A stretch of 64,000 nt of DNA from Qipengyuania polymorpha (lineage in GTDB: Bacteria; Pseudomonadota; Alphaproteobacteria; Sphingomonadales; Sphingomonadaceae), in NCBI RefSeq assembly GCF_019711435.1, contig NZ_JAIGNK010000002.1:248001-312000 (forward strand), read 5' to 3'. A program made the translations under genes and the position numbers. Shown here piece by piece: positions 9,160-17,549 of this stretch. The number at the start of each line of letters is the position of its first letter. The first letter of the stretch is position 1. The notes beneath the pieces are model-generated. The model was given only the letters and a program-made list of their open reading frames with translations. It had not been told where the DNA came from and ran no database searches.

Positions 9160-9285
9160 GTGGCATCAGGTGCGCATGAGCAACCACAAAACCGCCCGGA
9201 CCCGTGATTTTCTTCCGGTTCGCGCGGGGTCGGGATTTCCGCCCCAGACCGTGTTCCATGTGTTCCATCCTGTAGGAGAGACAAC

Positions 9286-9930
9286 ATGATCCGCCTGCAC
9301 GGATACTATCGCAGTTCGACCAGCTACCGCCTGCGCATCGCGCTGGAGCTGAAGGGGCTGGAATACGAATATGTCCCGGTAAACCTGCTCACCAGCGAAC
9401 AGAAGGGTGAGGCTTTCACCAGCCGCAACCCCTTCGGTTCGGTGCCGCTGCTTGAAGCGGACGGGAAAGACCGCGTGCAGTCGATGGCGCAGATCGAATG
9501 GCTCGACGAGGCTTATCCTGACAAGCCGCTGCTGCCTTCGGAAATCGAAGACCGCTATGTTGCGCGCGAGCTGGCCTATGCCATCGCGACCGAACTGCAC
9601 GCGCCGCTCAACCTGCCGGTCCTGAAGTATCTCGCCAATGAGTACGGCAAGTCGCAGGACGATATTGCGGTCTGGTATCGCCACTGGCTTGCCCGCACCC
9701 TCGATCCACTGGAGCAGCGCCTCGCGCAGCTCGGCACCGGCGACTTCCTGTTCGACAAGCCCGGCTTCTTCGAGGTCTGCCTGCTCCCGCAGGTCTATAA
9801 CGCGCGGCGGTTCGAGTTCGATTTCAGCGACAAGCCGCATATCGAGCGAATAGAGGCTGCCTGCCTTGCCCTGCCCACCTTCCAGCGCGCCCATCCGGAC
9901 GCGCAGCCCGACAATCCCGAAAACCAATAA
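9286..9930 (+). CDS. maiA: Maleylacetoacetate isomerase (zeta-class glutathione S-transferase)
   Basis: A 214-residue zeta GST that isomerises maleylacetoacetate to fumarylacetoacetate in tyrosine/homogentisate degradation, using glutathione. The N-terminal thioredoxin-like domain has the active-site SSTSYRLRIAL motif (Ser-rich, with the Arg) and PFGSVPLLEADG. The all-helical C-terminal domain ends near VYNARRFEFD and LPTFQRAHPD. GTAGGAGAG precedes the ATG. The next gene, 15 bases downstream, encodes an FAH-family hydrolase, the next step in the pathway. Homogentisate dioxygenase itself is not in the window. Confidence 0.92.
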   Translation: MIRLHGYYRSSTSYRLRIALELKGLEYEYVPVNLLTSEQKGEAFTSRNPFGSVPLLEADGKDRVQSMAQIEWLDEAYPDKPLLPSEIEDRYVARELAYAIATELHAPLNLPVLKYLANEYGKSQDDIAVWYRHWLARTLDPLEQRLAQLGTGDFLFDKPGFFEVCLLPQVYNARRFEFDFSDKPHIERIEAACLALPTFQRAHPDAQPDNPENQ

Positions 9931-9945
9931 GAGAGAGGACCTTCC

Positions 9946-10956
9946 ATGAAACTCGCCACGCTGAAAGACGGAACCCGCGACGGCAAGCTGGTAGTCGTCT
10001 CCAAGGACCTCACCCGCTACTGCGCCGCAGACAACATCGCCCCGACCATGCAGGCCGCGCTCGACAATTGGGACGAAGTCGCGCCGAAGCTCGAAGCGCT
10101 CTACACCGATGTCGAACACCAGGCCGTGCCCTGCGAGCGCTTCCATGAGCGCGAGGCGCATTCGCCGCTGCCGCGCGCCTATCAGTGGGCGGACGGCTCG
10201 GCCTATATCAACCACGTCGAACTGGTGCGTAAGGCGCGCGGCGCCGAAGTGCCCGAGAGCTTTTACCACGACCCGCTGATGTACCAGGGCGGCAGTGACA
10301 ACTTCCTCGCCCCGCGCGACGATATCCCCCTGAAGGACACCAAGTGGGGCTGCGACATGGAAGGCGAGATCGCGGTCATCACCGACGATGTGCCGATGGG
10401 CGTGTCGAGCGATGAGGCGGCTGGCCACATCAAGCTGGTCATGCTGGTGAACGATGTGAGCCTTCGCGGCCTCATCCCCGGCGAACTCGCCAAGGGCTTC
10501 GGCTTCTTCCAGTCCAAACCTGCCAGCGCTTTCAGCCCCGTCGCGGTCACGCCCGACGAACTGGGCGATGCATGGCAGGGCAGCGTCATTCACCTGCCGC
10601 TGATGGTCGACTACAACGGCGAGCCTTTCGGCCGCGCCAATGCCGGTGTCGATGCGACCTTCAGCCTCGCCGACCTTGTCGCCCATGCCGCCAAGACGCG
10701 CGACCTGGGCGCAGGCACCATCATCGGCTCTGGGACGGTGTCGAACCAGGGCCCCGATGGCGACCCGGGCAAGCCGGTTTCCGAAGGCGGTCTCGGCTAT
10801 AGCTGCATCGCCGAAATCCGCATGATCGAGACCATCGCCGACGGCGAGGCCAAGACGCGCTTCATGGCGCCGGGCGACACCGTCCGCGTCGAGATGAAGG
10901 ATGCCGAGGGCCACTCCATCTTCGGTGCCATCGAACAGAAGGTCGTCGAGGCCTGA
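9946..10956 (+). CDS. Fumarylacetoacetate hydrolase family protein
   Basis: A 336-residue enzyme of the FAH superfamily, which cleaves C-C bonds of beta-diketo acids using a Mg/Ca centre. KWGCDMEGEIAVITDD supplies the acidic metal ligands, and VSNQGPDGDPG with GAGTIIGSGT the active-site loop. It follows maiA directly, so cleavage of fumarylacetoacetate to fumarate and acetoacetate is likely, although it is shorter than classical two-domain FAH (about 420) and closer to the fumarylpyruvate/FAH-like bacterial type. The ribosome-binding site is GAGAGAGGA. Its stop lies inside the start region of the following glycosyltransferase. Confidence 0.88.
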   Translation: MKLATLKDGTRDGKLVVVSKDLTRYCAADNIAPTMQAALDNWDEVAPKLEALYTDVEHQAVPCERFHEREAHSPLPRAYQWADGSAYINHVELVRKARGAEVPESFYHDPLMYQGGSDNFLAPRDDIPLKDTKWGCDMEGEIAVITDDVPMGVSSDEAAGHIKLVMLVNDVSLRGLIPGELAKGFGFFQSKPASAFSPVAVTPDELGDAWQGSVIHLPLMVDYNGEPFGRANAGVDATFSLADLVAHAAKTRDLGAGTIIGSGTVSNQGPDGDPGKPVSEGGLGYSCIAEIRMIETIADGEAKTRFMAPGDTVRVEMKDAEGHSIFGAIEQKVVEA

Positions 10957-12086
10957 GTTCGCCCGCATCCCTTGCAGGAAAACGGATAGGCCTGCTTTCC
11001 TCTTGGGTCTCGCGCCGCAATGGCGGCGTGTTCGAGGCGGTCGTCGCGCAGGCTGAAATGCTGCGCGCACTCGGTGCCGTGCCGGTCGTGCTGGGTCTGC
11101 GTGAAGAGGACAGCGAGGCCGATGCATGGCGGCTCGAGGGCGTGGAGACGCATCTCGTGGACCAGTTCGGACCAGCCTTTCTCGGCTACGCGCCGGACCT
11201 TTCGAAGTCGCTGGAAGCCGCGGGGCTGGACCTCCTCCATCTCCACGGCATCTGGCAATATCCCAGCCACGCTGCAGGCCAGTGGGCGAAGCAGTCGGGC
11301 AAGCCGCTCGTAATCAGCCCGCATGGCATGCTCGACCCGTGGATTACCCGCCGCAACGCGTGGAAGAAGCACCTAGCGAGGGCAGCGTGGGAGCGAAGCG
11401 CATGGCGGGGAGCCAGCGCCTTCCATGCCCTCACCGAGGCCGAGGCGCAGGACATTGCACATGAGACGCGGGGGACCAAAGTTGCGACCATTCCCAACCC
11501 CGCCCCGCCCCTATCCTCGCCAAGCGACCTGCCGCGTGGCCCGAATGCTCTCTACCTCGGGCGCATCCATGAGAAAAAGAACATCGCCGCCCTTATCGCG
11601 GCATGGGCACAGGTCCGCGACCAGCTTCCTCAAGATGCCACGCTGACCATCGCCGGTTGGGGTGACGATGTAGGCATCGAGATGCTCGAACATGCCATGC
11701 AGGACCATCGCGGTTTGGGTGTTGAATTTGTCGGCACGGCATTCGGCTCGCAGAAAGCCGCGCTTTTCGACCTCTCGCGCTTCTTCGTGCTGCCCTCCTT
11801 CAGCGAAGGGTTACCGATGGCGATACTCGAGAGCTGGGCCGCGGGTGTGCCGACCATCATGACCAGCCACTGCCACCTGCCGGAGGGCTTTGCGAATGGC
11901 GCTGCTCTGCAATGTGGGACCGACAGGGCCTCCATCTCGCAAACCCTCGTGAAAGGCATGACGATGCCGGAGGCGGAATGGCAGGGCATGTCGAAATCTG
12001 CCCGCCACCTCGCCGGTGGGCCCTTCTCACCTGCCAATATCGCAGAGAAGTGGGAGCTATTCTATTCCAAGCTGTTGGAAGCCTAG
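10953..12086 (+). CDS. Glycosyltransferase family 4 (GT-B), probable non-standard start codon
   Basis: A GT-B sugar transferase for exopolysaccharide assembly. The C-terminal half has LYLGRIHEKKNIAALIAAWAQ and the nucleotide-sugar site FVLPSFSEGLPMAILESWAAGVP (EX7E type). The first conventional start in frame is GTG at 11028, but the 13 codons before it encode RIGLLSSWVSRRNGG, the family's first beta strand and glycine loop. No ATG, GTG or TTG lies between that stretch and the previous stop. Candidates are CTG at 10953 (overlapping that stop as CTGA, with GAAGG upstream) or ATA at 10986 after AGGA. With CTG it is 377 residues, a normal length. Its stop shares a CTAG palindrome with the convergent gene. 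Confidence 0.85.
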   Translation: MSSPASLAGKRIGLLSSWVSRRNGGVFEAVVAQAEMLRALGAVPVVLGLREEDSEADAWRLEGVETHLVDQFGPAFLGYAPDLSKSLEAAGLDLLHLHGIWQYPSHAAGQWAKQSGKPLVISPHGMLDPWITRRNAWKKHLARAAWERSAWRGASAFHALTEAEAQDIAHETRGTKVATIPNPAPPLSSPSDLPRGPNALYLGRIHEKKNIAALIAAWAQVRDQLPQDATLTIAGWGDDVGIEMLEHAMQDHRGLGVEFVGTAFGSQKAALFDLSRFFVLPSFSEGLPMAILESWAAGVPTIMTSHCHLPEGFANGAALQCGTDRASISQTLVKGMTMPEAEWQGMSKSARHLAGGPFSPANIAEKWELFYSKLLEA

Positions 12087-13213
12087 CCGACCGGCGAAAT
12101 CCGCAAATCATCCAGCCGCAAGGTCCCTGACCCAGGCTTGACCCAAATACCAAGGGTAAGGTCGTCGCAATCCGGTACCGTGACCAGCTGTCCGCGCCCG
12201 AGCGAACCGCCCCTCCCCGAAGGCCGCGAGGGTGACCCGCAATCGAGCGATGCAATCACAGCATCGCGCGGACCGCCCGCAACGCTGGCGAAAAGGCGAT
12301 ACTCCCCCGGCACCAGCGCTAACGCCTGCGACAGGACCAAGCGAGTGGTCGCCGAGCGGTTCTCCACCTCGACCATTTTCTCTTTCCTGCCGACGGTAGA
12401 AATGCGCAAATCCCCGCTCCCATGCCGCCGCCAACCGAATGCACTGTCCTCTCCCACGGCCTCGAAGCCCGGGTCCATCACCGCTTGCGCAAGTGCCCGC
12501 TCGGGACATTGTCCTCGCGCCAGCCGCATCGCCTCCCCGCGCATATTCCGACGGGCCAGTTCGCGCAGCATCGGCTCGATGGGCCCGCAGCCCAGCGGAA
12601 CATCACGAGAATGTGCAGCGAGGAAGGCGGCGCGCGCTGCAAGCGTGTCGTTATCGGCGCGGAAAGCCGTGAGATAGGCCTCCGCCCAATCAGGGCGCGC
12701 CAGCAAACGGCGAGCCAGTTCGCTGCGCCCGCTTTCGCCCCGTTCGAGCGCGGAAAAGAAGTAGCCATTGGCTGCCATCGACGGTTGCACCGCCAGCAGG
12801 ACATCGAGCCGGTCGGCAGCATCCTTCGCCTTGCCCGATACGATGGCGATATCGAAGAAATAGGCCTGCACCAGCGGCGTGCGCAAACCGAGCAGCGAAG
12901 CCACCTCGAAGGCGCGACCCGCTTCTATCCGCTCGCCCGCAGCAAGGCGGGATGTGGCGAGGAGGCTGACGGCCCCGGTGTCGAGCGGATTGGCAGAGAC
13001 AGCCTCGGCAGCATGCTCGACGGCGCGGGCAGAGTCCCCCTTCGACACAGCCTGAGCGGCTGTCACCTCCCAAGCAGAGGCTCGCAAGCTTTCCGGCACC
13101 AACCGGACCGCGCCCGGCTCTTGCACACTATAGCGGTCGAGTCCCGAAAACAGCGCAAGGCCTGCAAACAGCAGTGCCGCGAGCGACAGCGCGAGCCGCC
13201 CGCCCTTCGTCAC
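12083..13213 (-). CDS. TPR-like inner-membrane protein of the exopolysaccharide locus, unknown function
   Basis: A 376-residue protein not matched to a named family. It has one N-terminal membrane helix (about residues 7-24), then alanine-rich helical repeats of TPR type (about 50-230, e.g. GDSARAVEHAAEAVSANP). The C-terminal beta-rich region (about 245-375: LVLSQALALVPGEYRLFASVAGG, GTLRLDDLRISPVG) resembles a carbohydrate-binding-like jelly roll. The GTG start overlaps the stop of the tyrosine kinase gene by 4 bases (GTGA), so it is the last gene of the wzy-wza-wzc operon and probably a chain-length or export accessory. Stop codons of this gene and the convergent glycosyltransferase overlap. 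Confidence 0.8.
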   Translation of the reverse strand: MTKGGRLALSLAALLFAGLALFSGLDRYSVQEPGAVRLVPESLRASAWEVTAAQAVSKGDSARAVEHAAEAVSANPLDTGAVSLLATSRLAAGERIEAGRAFEVASLLGLRTPLVQAYFFDIAIVSGKAKDAADRLDVLLAVQPSMAANGYFFSALERGESGRSELARRLLARPDWAEAYLTAFRADNDTLAARAAFLAAHSRDVPLGCGPIEPMLRELARRNMRGEAMRLARGQCPERALAQAVMDPGFEAVGEDSAFGWRRHGSGDLRISTVGRKEKMVEVENRSATTRLVLSQALALVPGEYRLFASVAGGPRDAVIASLDCGSPSRPSGRGGSLGRGQLVTVPDCDDLTLGIWVKPGSGTLRLDDLRISPVG

Positions 13214-15396
13214 GTGCGCGCTTCGGAGTAGCTGTAATAATCGTTGCCGTAATAGGCCGAATAGCGGTTGCCTGCCTTGTCGGGGTCGAACTTCGCAAGG
13301 ACGGCGCCGAGCAGGTGCGGCTCCATCGACCGCAAGCGGCGCAGCGCGGCTTTAAGCGAGCCGCTGCGCCCGCGGTCGGCCTCGACCACGAACACCGTGC
13401 CATCCGAAATCGCCGCCAGCATCGGCGCATCGGCCAGACCGAGCACCGGGGGGCCGTCGATGATGACGACATCATATTTCGCTGCATAGGCCTCGAGCAC
13501 CTGAGCCATGCGCGGCGAGGCGATGAGTTCGGACGGGCTCGGCGGTGGCGGACCGGCGGGCAGGAGGTCATAGCTGGCATCGCCGTGCTTGACCTTCTGC
13601 GGAACGTTGGCCGGGTCCATCTGTCCGGTGAGGAGGTCAGTCAAACCCTTGTCGCCCTTCACACCCAGCAGGCGCTGGAGCGACGGGCGGCGCAAATCGG
13701 CATCGATGAGCAGCGACGAAATGCCGATACGCGCGAAGCCTTCTGCCATGGCGAGGCTGGTGGTGCTCTTGCCTTCCGAAGCCTGAGCACTGGTCACCAC
13801 GACCACCTTGGGCAGGCCTTCGGGAGTCGAATAGAGCATCGACCCGCGCATAGAATTGTAAGCTTCGGCCAGCGGTGATTTCGGGTCCGCGAGCGCTTCG
13901 AGCGGGTTTCCGCCCTCGGCGCGCGGCACCACGCCGAGCAGCGGCAGGCCGAGCTTGTCCTCGACATCCTCTGGCGTGTGGATGACGTCGTCGAGCTGGT
14001 CGCGGAGGAAAATGGCAAGACCTGCCAGCGCCAGACCGATGAGAAGCCCGATGGCAAGGTTGCGCGTGAGGCTGGGCGAGGACTTCGTGCTGGGCGCTTC
14101 GGCGCGGTCGATGATGGCGATGTTGCTCGACGAAATGCCTGCCGATGCGTTGAGTTCGCGATAGCGCTGAAGCAGACCGTCGTAGATGGAACGCGCGGTG
14201 TCCGCCTCGCGCGCCAGCACGTTGTAGCGCACCGACTGGTCCTGCTCGGCGAGCGTCGCTCCGCGCGCCTGGCCGAGCTGGCGCTGGAGACGGTTCTCGG
14301 CTGCGGCTGCCGCGCGGTATTCTGCACGGATGGACTGGCGCACATTGTTGGCTGTGCGGTTGAGTTGCTGCGTGACACCCGAGATGTCGGCCTCGAGCCG
14401 CGAGATAGCGGGGTGGTTCGGCAGGTAACGGTCACGCGCCGACTGAAGTTCGCTTTCCAGTTCCGCGCGGCGCGTCATCAAATTCTGCACCGTGGGGTGC
14501 GAGAGCTCTGGCTGCGACGATAGCAGCGGCGATGCATTGACCGCGTCCCAGCGCGACTGCGCGGCGATACGCGCTTCCCGCGCACGGATGGCCGCTTCGT
14601 TATACTGGAGCAGGCTGGAAGACGTGATGGTGCCTGCAGCCAATTGCTGGCCAGTGGGTGCAATCGCATCGCGGGTGCGCAAGAGGCCGGTCTGGCGCGC
14701 ATAATCGTTCAGCGCCTCTTCCGATTCCTCGAGGTTCTTTCGCGCTTCGTCGAGCTGCTCGGCCACGAAATTGCGCGCATAGGATGAGCTATCGAACCGG
14801 CGCTGCAAGTTCTGCTGGATGAATTCCTCGGCAAAGGCATTGGCGATGCGCGCCGAGATTTCGGGATCGGTGCTGGTGAAGGTGATGATACCGATGCGGG
14901 TCGAGCGGCGAAGGTCCGCTTCGAGATTGCCCTGCAACAGGCTGATCGCCCAGCTGCGACGCTCGGTTTCGGGAATATCGACCTGGCCCGGCGGGACTTC
15001 CATGGCGGCGAAGAACCGTTCGTCATTGGCGAGGTCGAGCGCATCGGCCACCCGTACAGCCAACGCGCGGCTGCGCATCACGTCGAGCTGCGTGTTGAGG
15101 AAACGATCGGTATCCCAGTCGGACGGCGGCGCAATCTGGGTCTCGAACTCGGCGCCCAGCACCTCGTCGCTGGTGTCGTTGATCTGCACCGTCGAGGTCG
15201 CGGAGAAACGCGGCGTGTCGAGCATGGTCGCCACAATCGCCAGCGCCACGCAGGCCCCGATGATGGCTAGCGCCAGCCAGAGATTACGGCGGATGGCGGA
15301 CAGCACGTGGCGAATGGCCGAGCTGAGCGGGCTCTCGCCTGCAAGCGACGGCATGGCAGCGCCGCGCATCGTGTTAGGAGTTGAGGCCTGATCCAT
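13210..15396 (-). CDS. Polysaccharide co-polymerase / BY-kinase (Wzc/ExoP type)
   Basis: A 728-residue inner-membrane protein controlling exopolysaccharide chain length and export. It has a Wzz-type N-terminal domain with a membrane helix near residues 37-57, a long periplasmic coiled-coil region (about 180-400), and a second membrane helix (about 440-460). The cytosolic tyrosine kinase has Walker A SAQASEGKSTTS near residue 535, Walker A' LLIDADLRRP and Walker B VVIIDGPPVLGLAD. The C-terminal tyrosine cluster NRYSAYYGNDYYSYS is the autophosphorylation tail. It overlaps the Wza gene by one base and the next gene by four. Confidence 0.95.
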   Translation of the reverse strand: MDQASTPNTMRGAAMPSLAGESPLSSAIRHVLSAIRRNLWLALAIIGACVALAIVATMLDTPRFSATSTVQINDTSDEVLGAEFETQIAPPSDWDTDRFLNTQLDVMRSRALAVRVADALDLANDERFFAAMEVPPGQVDIPETERRSWAISLLQGNLEADLRRSTRIGIITFTSTDPEISARIANAFAEEFIQQNLQRRFDSSSYARNFVAEQLDEARKNLEESEEALNDYARQTGLLRTRDAIAPTGQQLAAGTITSSSLLQYNEAAIRAREARIAAQSRWDAVNASPLLSSQPELSHPTVQNLMTRRAELESELQSARDRYLPNHPAISRLEADISGVTQQLNRTANNVRQSIRAEYRAAAAAENRLQRQLGQARGATLAEQDQSVRYNVLAREADTARSIYDGLLQRYRELNASAGISSSNIAIIDRAEAPSTKSSPSLTRNLAIGLLIGLALAGLAIFLRDQLDDVIHTPEDVEDKLGLPLLGVVPRAEGGNPLEALADPKSPLAEAYNSMRGSMLYSTPEGLPKVVVVTSAQASEGKSTTSLAMAEGFARIGISSLLIDADLRRPSLQRLLGVKGDKGLTDLLTGQMDPANVPQKVKHGDASYDLLPAGPPPPSPSELIASPRMAQVLEAYAAKYDVVIIDGPPVLGLADAPMLAAISDGTVFVVEADRGRSGSLKAALRRLRSMEPHLLGAVLAKFDPDKAGNRYSAYYGNDYYSYSEART

Positions 15397-16109
15397 CAGT
15401 TCACCGGCCTGAAATAGCCGACGACCGGCAGCGCGCGCAGCGCGTCGAGCCAGGCTCCGCGTACCGAGCTGTAGCCGACCACGACTACGTCACCCGGCAC
15501 CAGTGCCACATCGGGCATGCGTCCGCCGCGAATGGCGCGGATGTCGAAGCGTCCGGCGCTTTTCTGGCCGTCGATGGTGCGGAAAATCATGATCTCGTCG
15601 AGCTTGGCCGTCTCGGTCGGGCTGCGCGCCAGTGCGAGAGCCGACAGGAGCGTCTGGCCATCGGCATAGGGAAAAACGCCCGGCTGCTTGACCTCGCCTT
15701 CGACGGCAATGGTTCTCTGGTAGGCGGTGAGGATAAAGACCGTCACCTGCGGGTCGCGCAGGAATTCGGCAGCATAGGCGGCTTCGATGAGGTCGCCGAG
15801 TTCGGTCGCCGTACTGCCCATGGCGCGCACATCGCCGATAAGCGGGAGGCTGACGACACCGGCATTATCGATGATGATTTCGGAGACAGAAAGCTCGCTC
15901 TCGCCATAGACGCGCACGGCAATCTTGTCGCCGGGTCGCAGCGTATAGCGTTCGGGCGTGGCAGCAACCGGATCGACGACGACCGCGTCATATCCGGCCT
16001 GTCCTGCCGGGACGACAGGATTGGTCGGTCGTTGGCACGCGGCCAGCAGCGCCAGCATGCCGAGCGCCGCAAGCCGGCTTGTCGCCGCCAGGGTTGGCAT
16101 GGTCGTCAT
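15396..16109 (-). CDS. Outer-membrane polysaccharide export lipoprotein (Wza-like)
   Basis: A 237-residue lipoprotein (signal ending LLAAC, Cys25) with a polysaccharide biosynthesis/export domain (ERYTLRPGDKIAVRVYGE...) and one SLBB-like beta-grasp domain (RTIAVEGEVKQPGVFPYADGQTLL). Proteins of this family form the octameric export channel for capsule or exopolysaccharide. It is shorter than E. coli Wza (379 residues), with one SLBB domain, as is common in alphaproteobacterial ExoF/Wza types. It partners the co-polymerase encoded directly downstream. Confidence 0.93.
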   Translation of the reverse strand: MTTMPTLAATSRLAALGMLALLAACQRPTNPVVPAGQAGYDAVVVDPVAATPERYTLRPGDKIAVRVYGESELSVSEIIIDNAGVVSLPLIGDVRAMGSTATELGDLIEAAYAAEFLRDPQVTVFILTAYQRTIAVEGEVKQPGVFPYADGQTLLSALALARSPTETAKLDEIMIFRTIDGQKSAGRFDIRAIRGGRMPDVALVPGDVVVVGYSSVRGAWLDALRALPVVGYFRPVN

Positions 16110-17488
16110 TTCGTGTCTTCCCGTCCCTCGTTACGGCCAGGCGCATTACCCGAACGCGGCGCCACCGTGAGCAGACCTGCCGCGACCCCCGCAAGACAGG
16201 CTATTGCCATGTTGCGCAGGGGATAATCCACGATGGAATGAAGCGCAACGATAGCCAGCGTGCCGAGCGCAAACAGTTGCGAAGCGTGGTCTTGCGGCGA
16301 CAGCTTCCAGGCACGCCGTGCGAGCATGAACAGCGCGATGGCACCGAAGGCGAGAATGGCGGGGGCTAGTAGGCCTGCTTCGAGCAGGAATTCGAGATAA
16401 TCGTTATGCGCCCGATTGGGAAAAAACTGGTCGAGGTGTTCGAGGCTTTCGAACGGCTGGAATGCGTGGGGAAAGGTCCCCACCCCGCTGCCCGCGGGCC
16501 AGAACCCGGAGATTGCATCCAGCGTGTCCTCCCACAGCGGGAAGCGGGCGTCGCCGGTGGCATCGAACCGTTCTGCCACACGGGCGAGGCGCGAGTTGCT
16601 TGCCAGCGCCAGCGGCAGTGCGACAAGCGCCGCTACGAAGGCAACGGTGGCTGCGAAGAGCGTTCGGCGTGACAAATTGGCTCCTGCGGGCCGCAGCATC
16701 ATCCAGTGGAACGGCAGGCTGACGACCAGCAGCGCTATACCCGTGCGCGACCCGGTGAGGATGAGCGCAACCACGAGGATGAGTTGTGCGGCAGCGAATA
16801 TCGGCAGGTATCGACGTCGAGGTTCGTCGCGGCTTGAAGCTTGGAACCGAGCACTCAGCGCCAGCGCACCGATGAGCAGCGCATCGGCTGCGGCATTGCG
16901 ATTGGCATGGAAGGCGGTGAGCCAGCCGCGATGGGTCTTTTCGTAAAGCCTGAAATCGTCAGGCCCGCCCGCCATCTGGAGCGCCCCTAGCAAAGCTCCT
17001 GCGATAGTCACGATGACGATGGCGAGAAGAAGAAAGCGCCGGTCGCGCCGGTGAAGGAGGCTCGTTCCCCACATGGTGCCGACAGCGGGAAGTAGCGCAA
17101 GCAAAGCCGCCAGTGTCACCGGGGGACTGATGGAAAGCGCGCGCCAGCTTTCCCCCTCGCCGATAAGCGAAAGGGTCGCCTGCTGCAGTTCGCGCGAGGG
17201 GAGAGACTGCCAGATTGCAGGTGGCAAAGGGACGAGTTGGAGCAGCGGCAGCGCCAGCAGCGCGAGGCCGAACCAGAGCAGAAGCCGCGGAATTGCCCGC
17301 TGCCTCTCCTCGCCAAGACGCGCCCACAACAGCCACGCGACCAGCGCGACTGCAAAGCCCAGTTGCACGACCATTTCGGTCGCAGGCGATGGCGAGCCTC
17401 CACCGCCCAGCACCATCGCCAGCGCAACAAAAGCGGCGGCAATCACGCCCCGGCGAGACACGCCCCTGAAGCTGCGAGATGGCAGCAT
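16106..17488 (-). CDS. O-antigen ligase/Wzy-family polymerase
   Basis: A 460-residue polytopic membrane protein with about 10-12 helices and the Wzy_C/WaaL signature region (ILTGSRTGIALLVVSL, then the periplasmic loop GVGTFPHAFQPFESL...FPNRAHNDYLEFLLEAG). The H-N-D-Y-L-E motif in that loop is the conserved site of polymerases and ligases that use lipid-linked sugars. First gene of the leftward exopolysaccharide operon, it overlaps the wza-type gene by 4 bases, so it most likely polymerises that polysaccharide. Its promoter must be in the 61-base gap 17489-17549 or inside the neighbouring gene; no clear box is seen. Confidence 0.9.
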   Translation of the reverse strand: MLPSRSFRGVSRRGVIAAAFVALAMVLGGGGSPSPATEMVVQLGFAVALVAWLLWARLGEERQRAIPRLLLWFGLALLALPLLQLVPLPPAIWQSLPSRELQQATLSLIGEGESWRALSISPPVTLAALLALLPAVGTMWGTSLLHRRDRRFLLLAIVIVTIAGALLGALQMAGGPDDFRLYEKTHRGWLTAFHANRNAAADALLIGALALSARFQASSRDEPRRRYLPIFAAAQLILVVALILTGSRTGIALLVVSLPFHWMMLRPAGANLSRRTLFAATVAFVAALVALPLALASNSRLARVAERFDATGDARFPLWEDTLDAISGFWPAGSGVGTFPHAFQPFESLEHLDQFFPNRAHNDYLEFLLEAGLLAPAILAFGAIALFMLARRAWKLSPQDHASQLFALGTLAIVALHSIVDYPLRNMAIACLAGVAAGLLTVAPRSGNAPGRNEGREDTK

Positions 17489-17549
17489 TTCTCCCCTTCG
17501 CGACAGTTACCTACGCGGCAACCTTACTTCAGGGCGCGTGCCGGACAAG

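Noticed and set aside
9251-9268. Tandem GTGTTCCAT duplication upstream of maiA as an operator
   Set aside because: Two abutting 9-bp copies with no dyad and no second occurrence nearby; probably a local slippage event.
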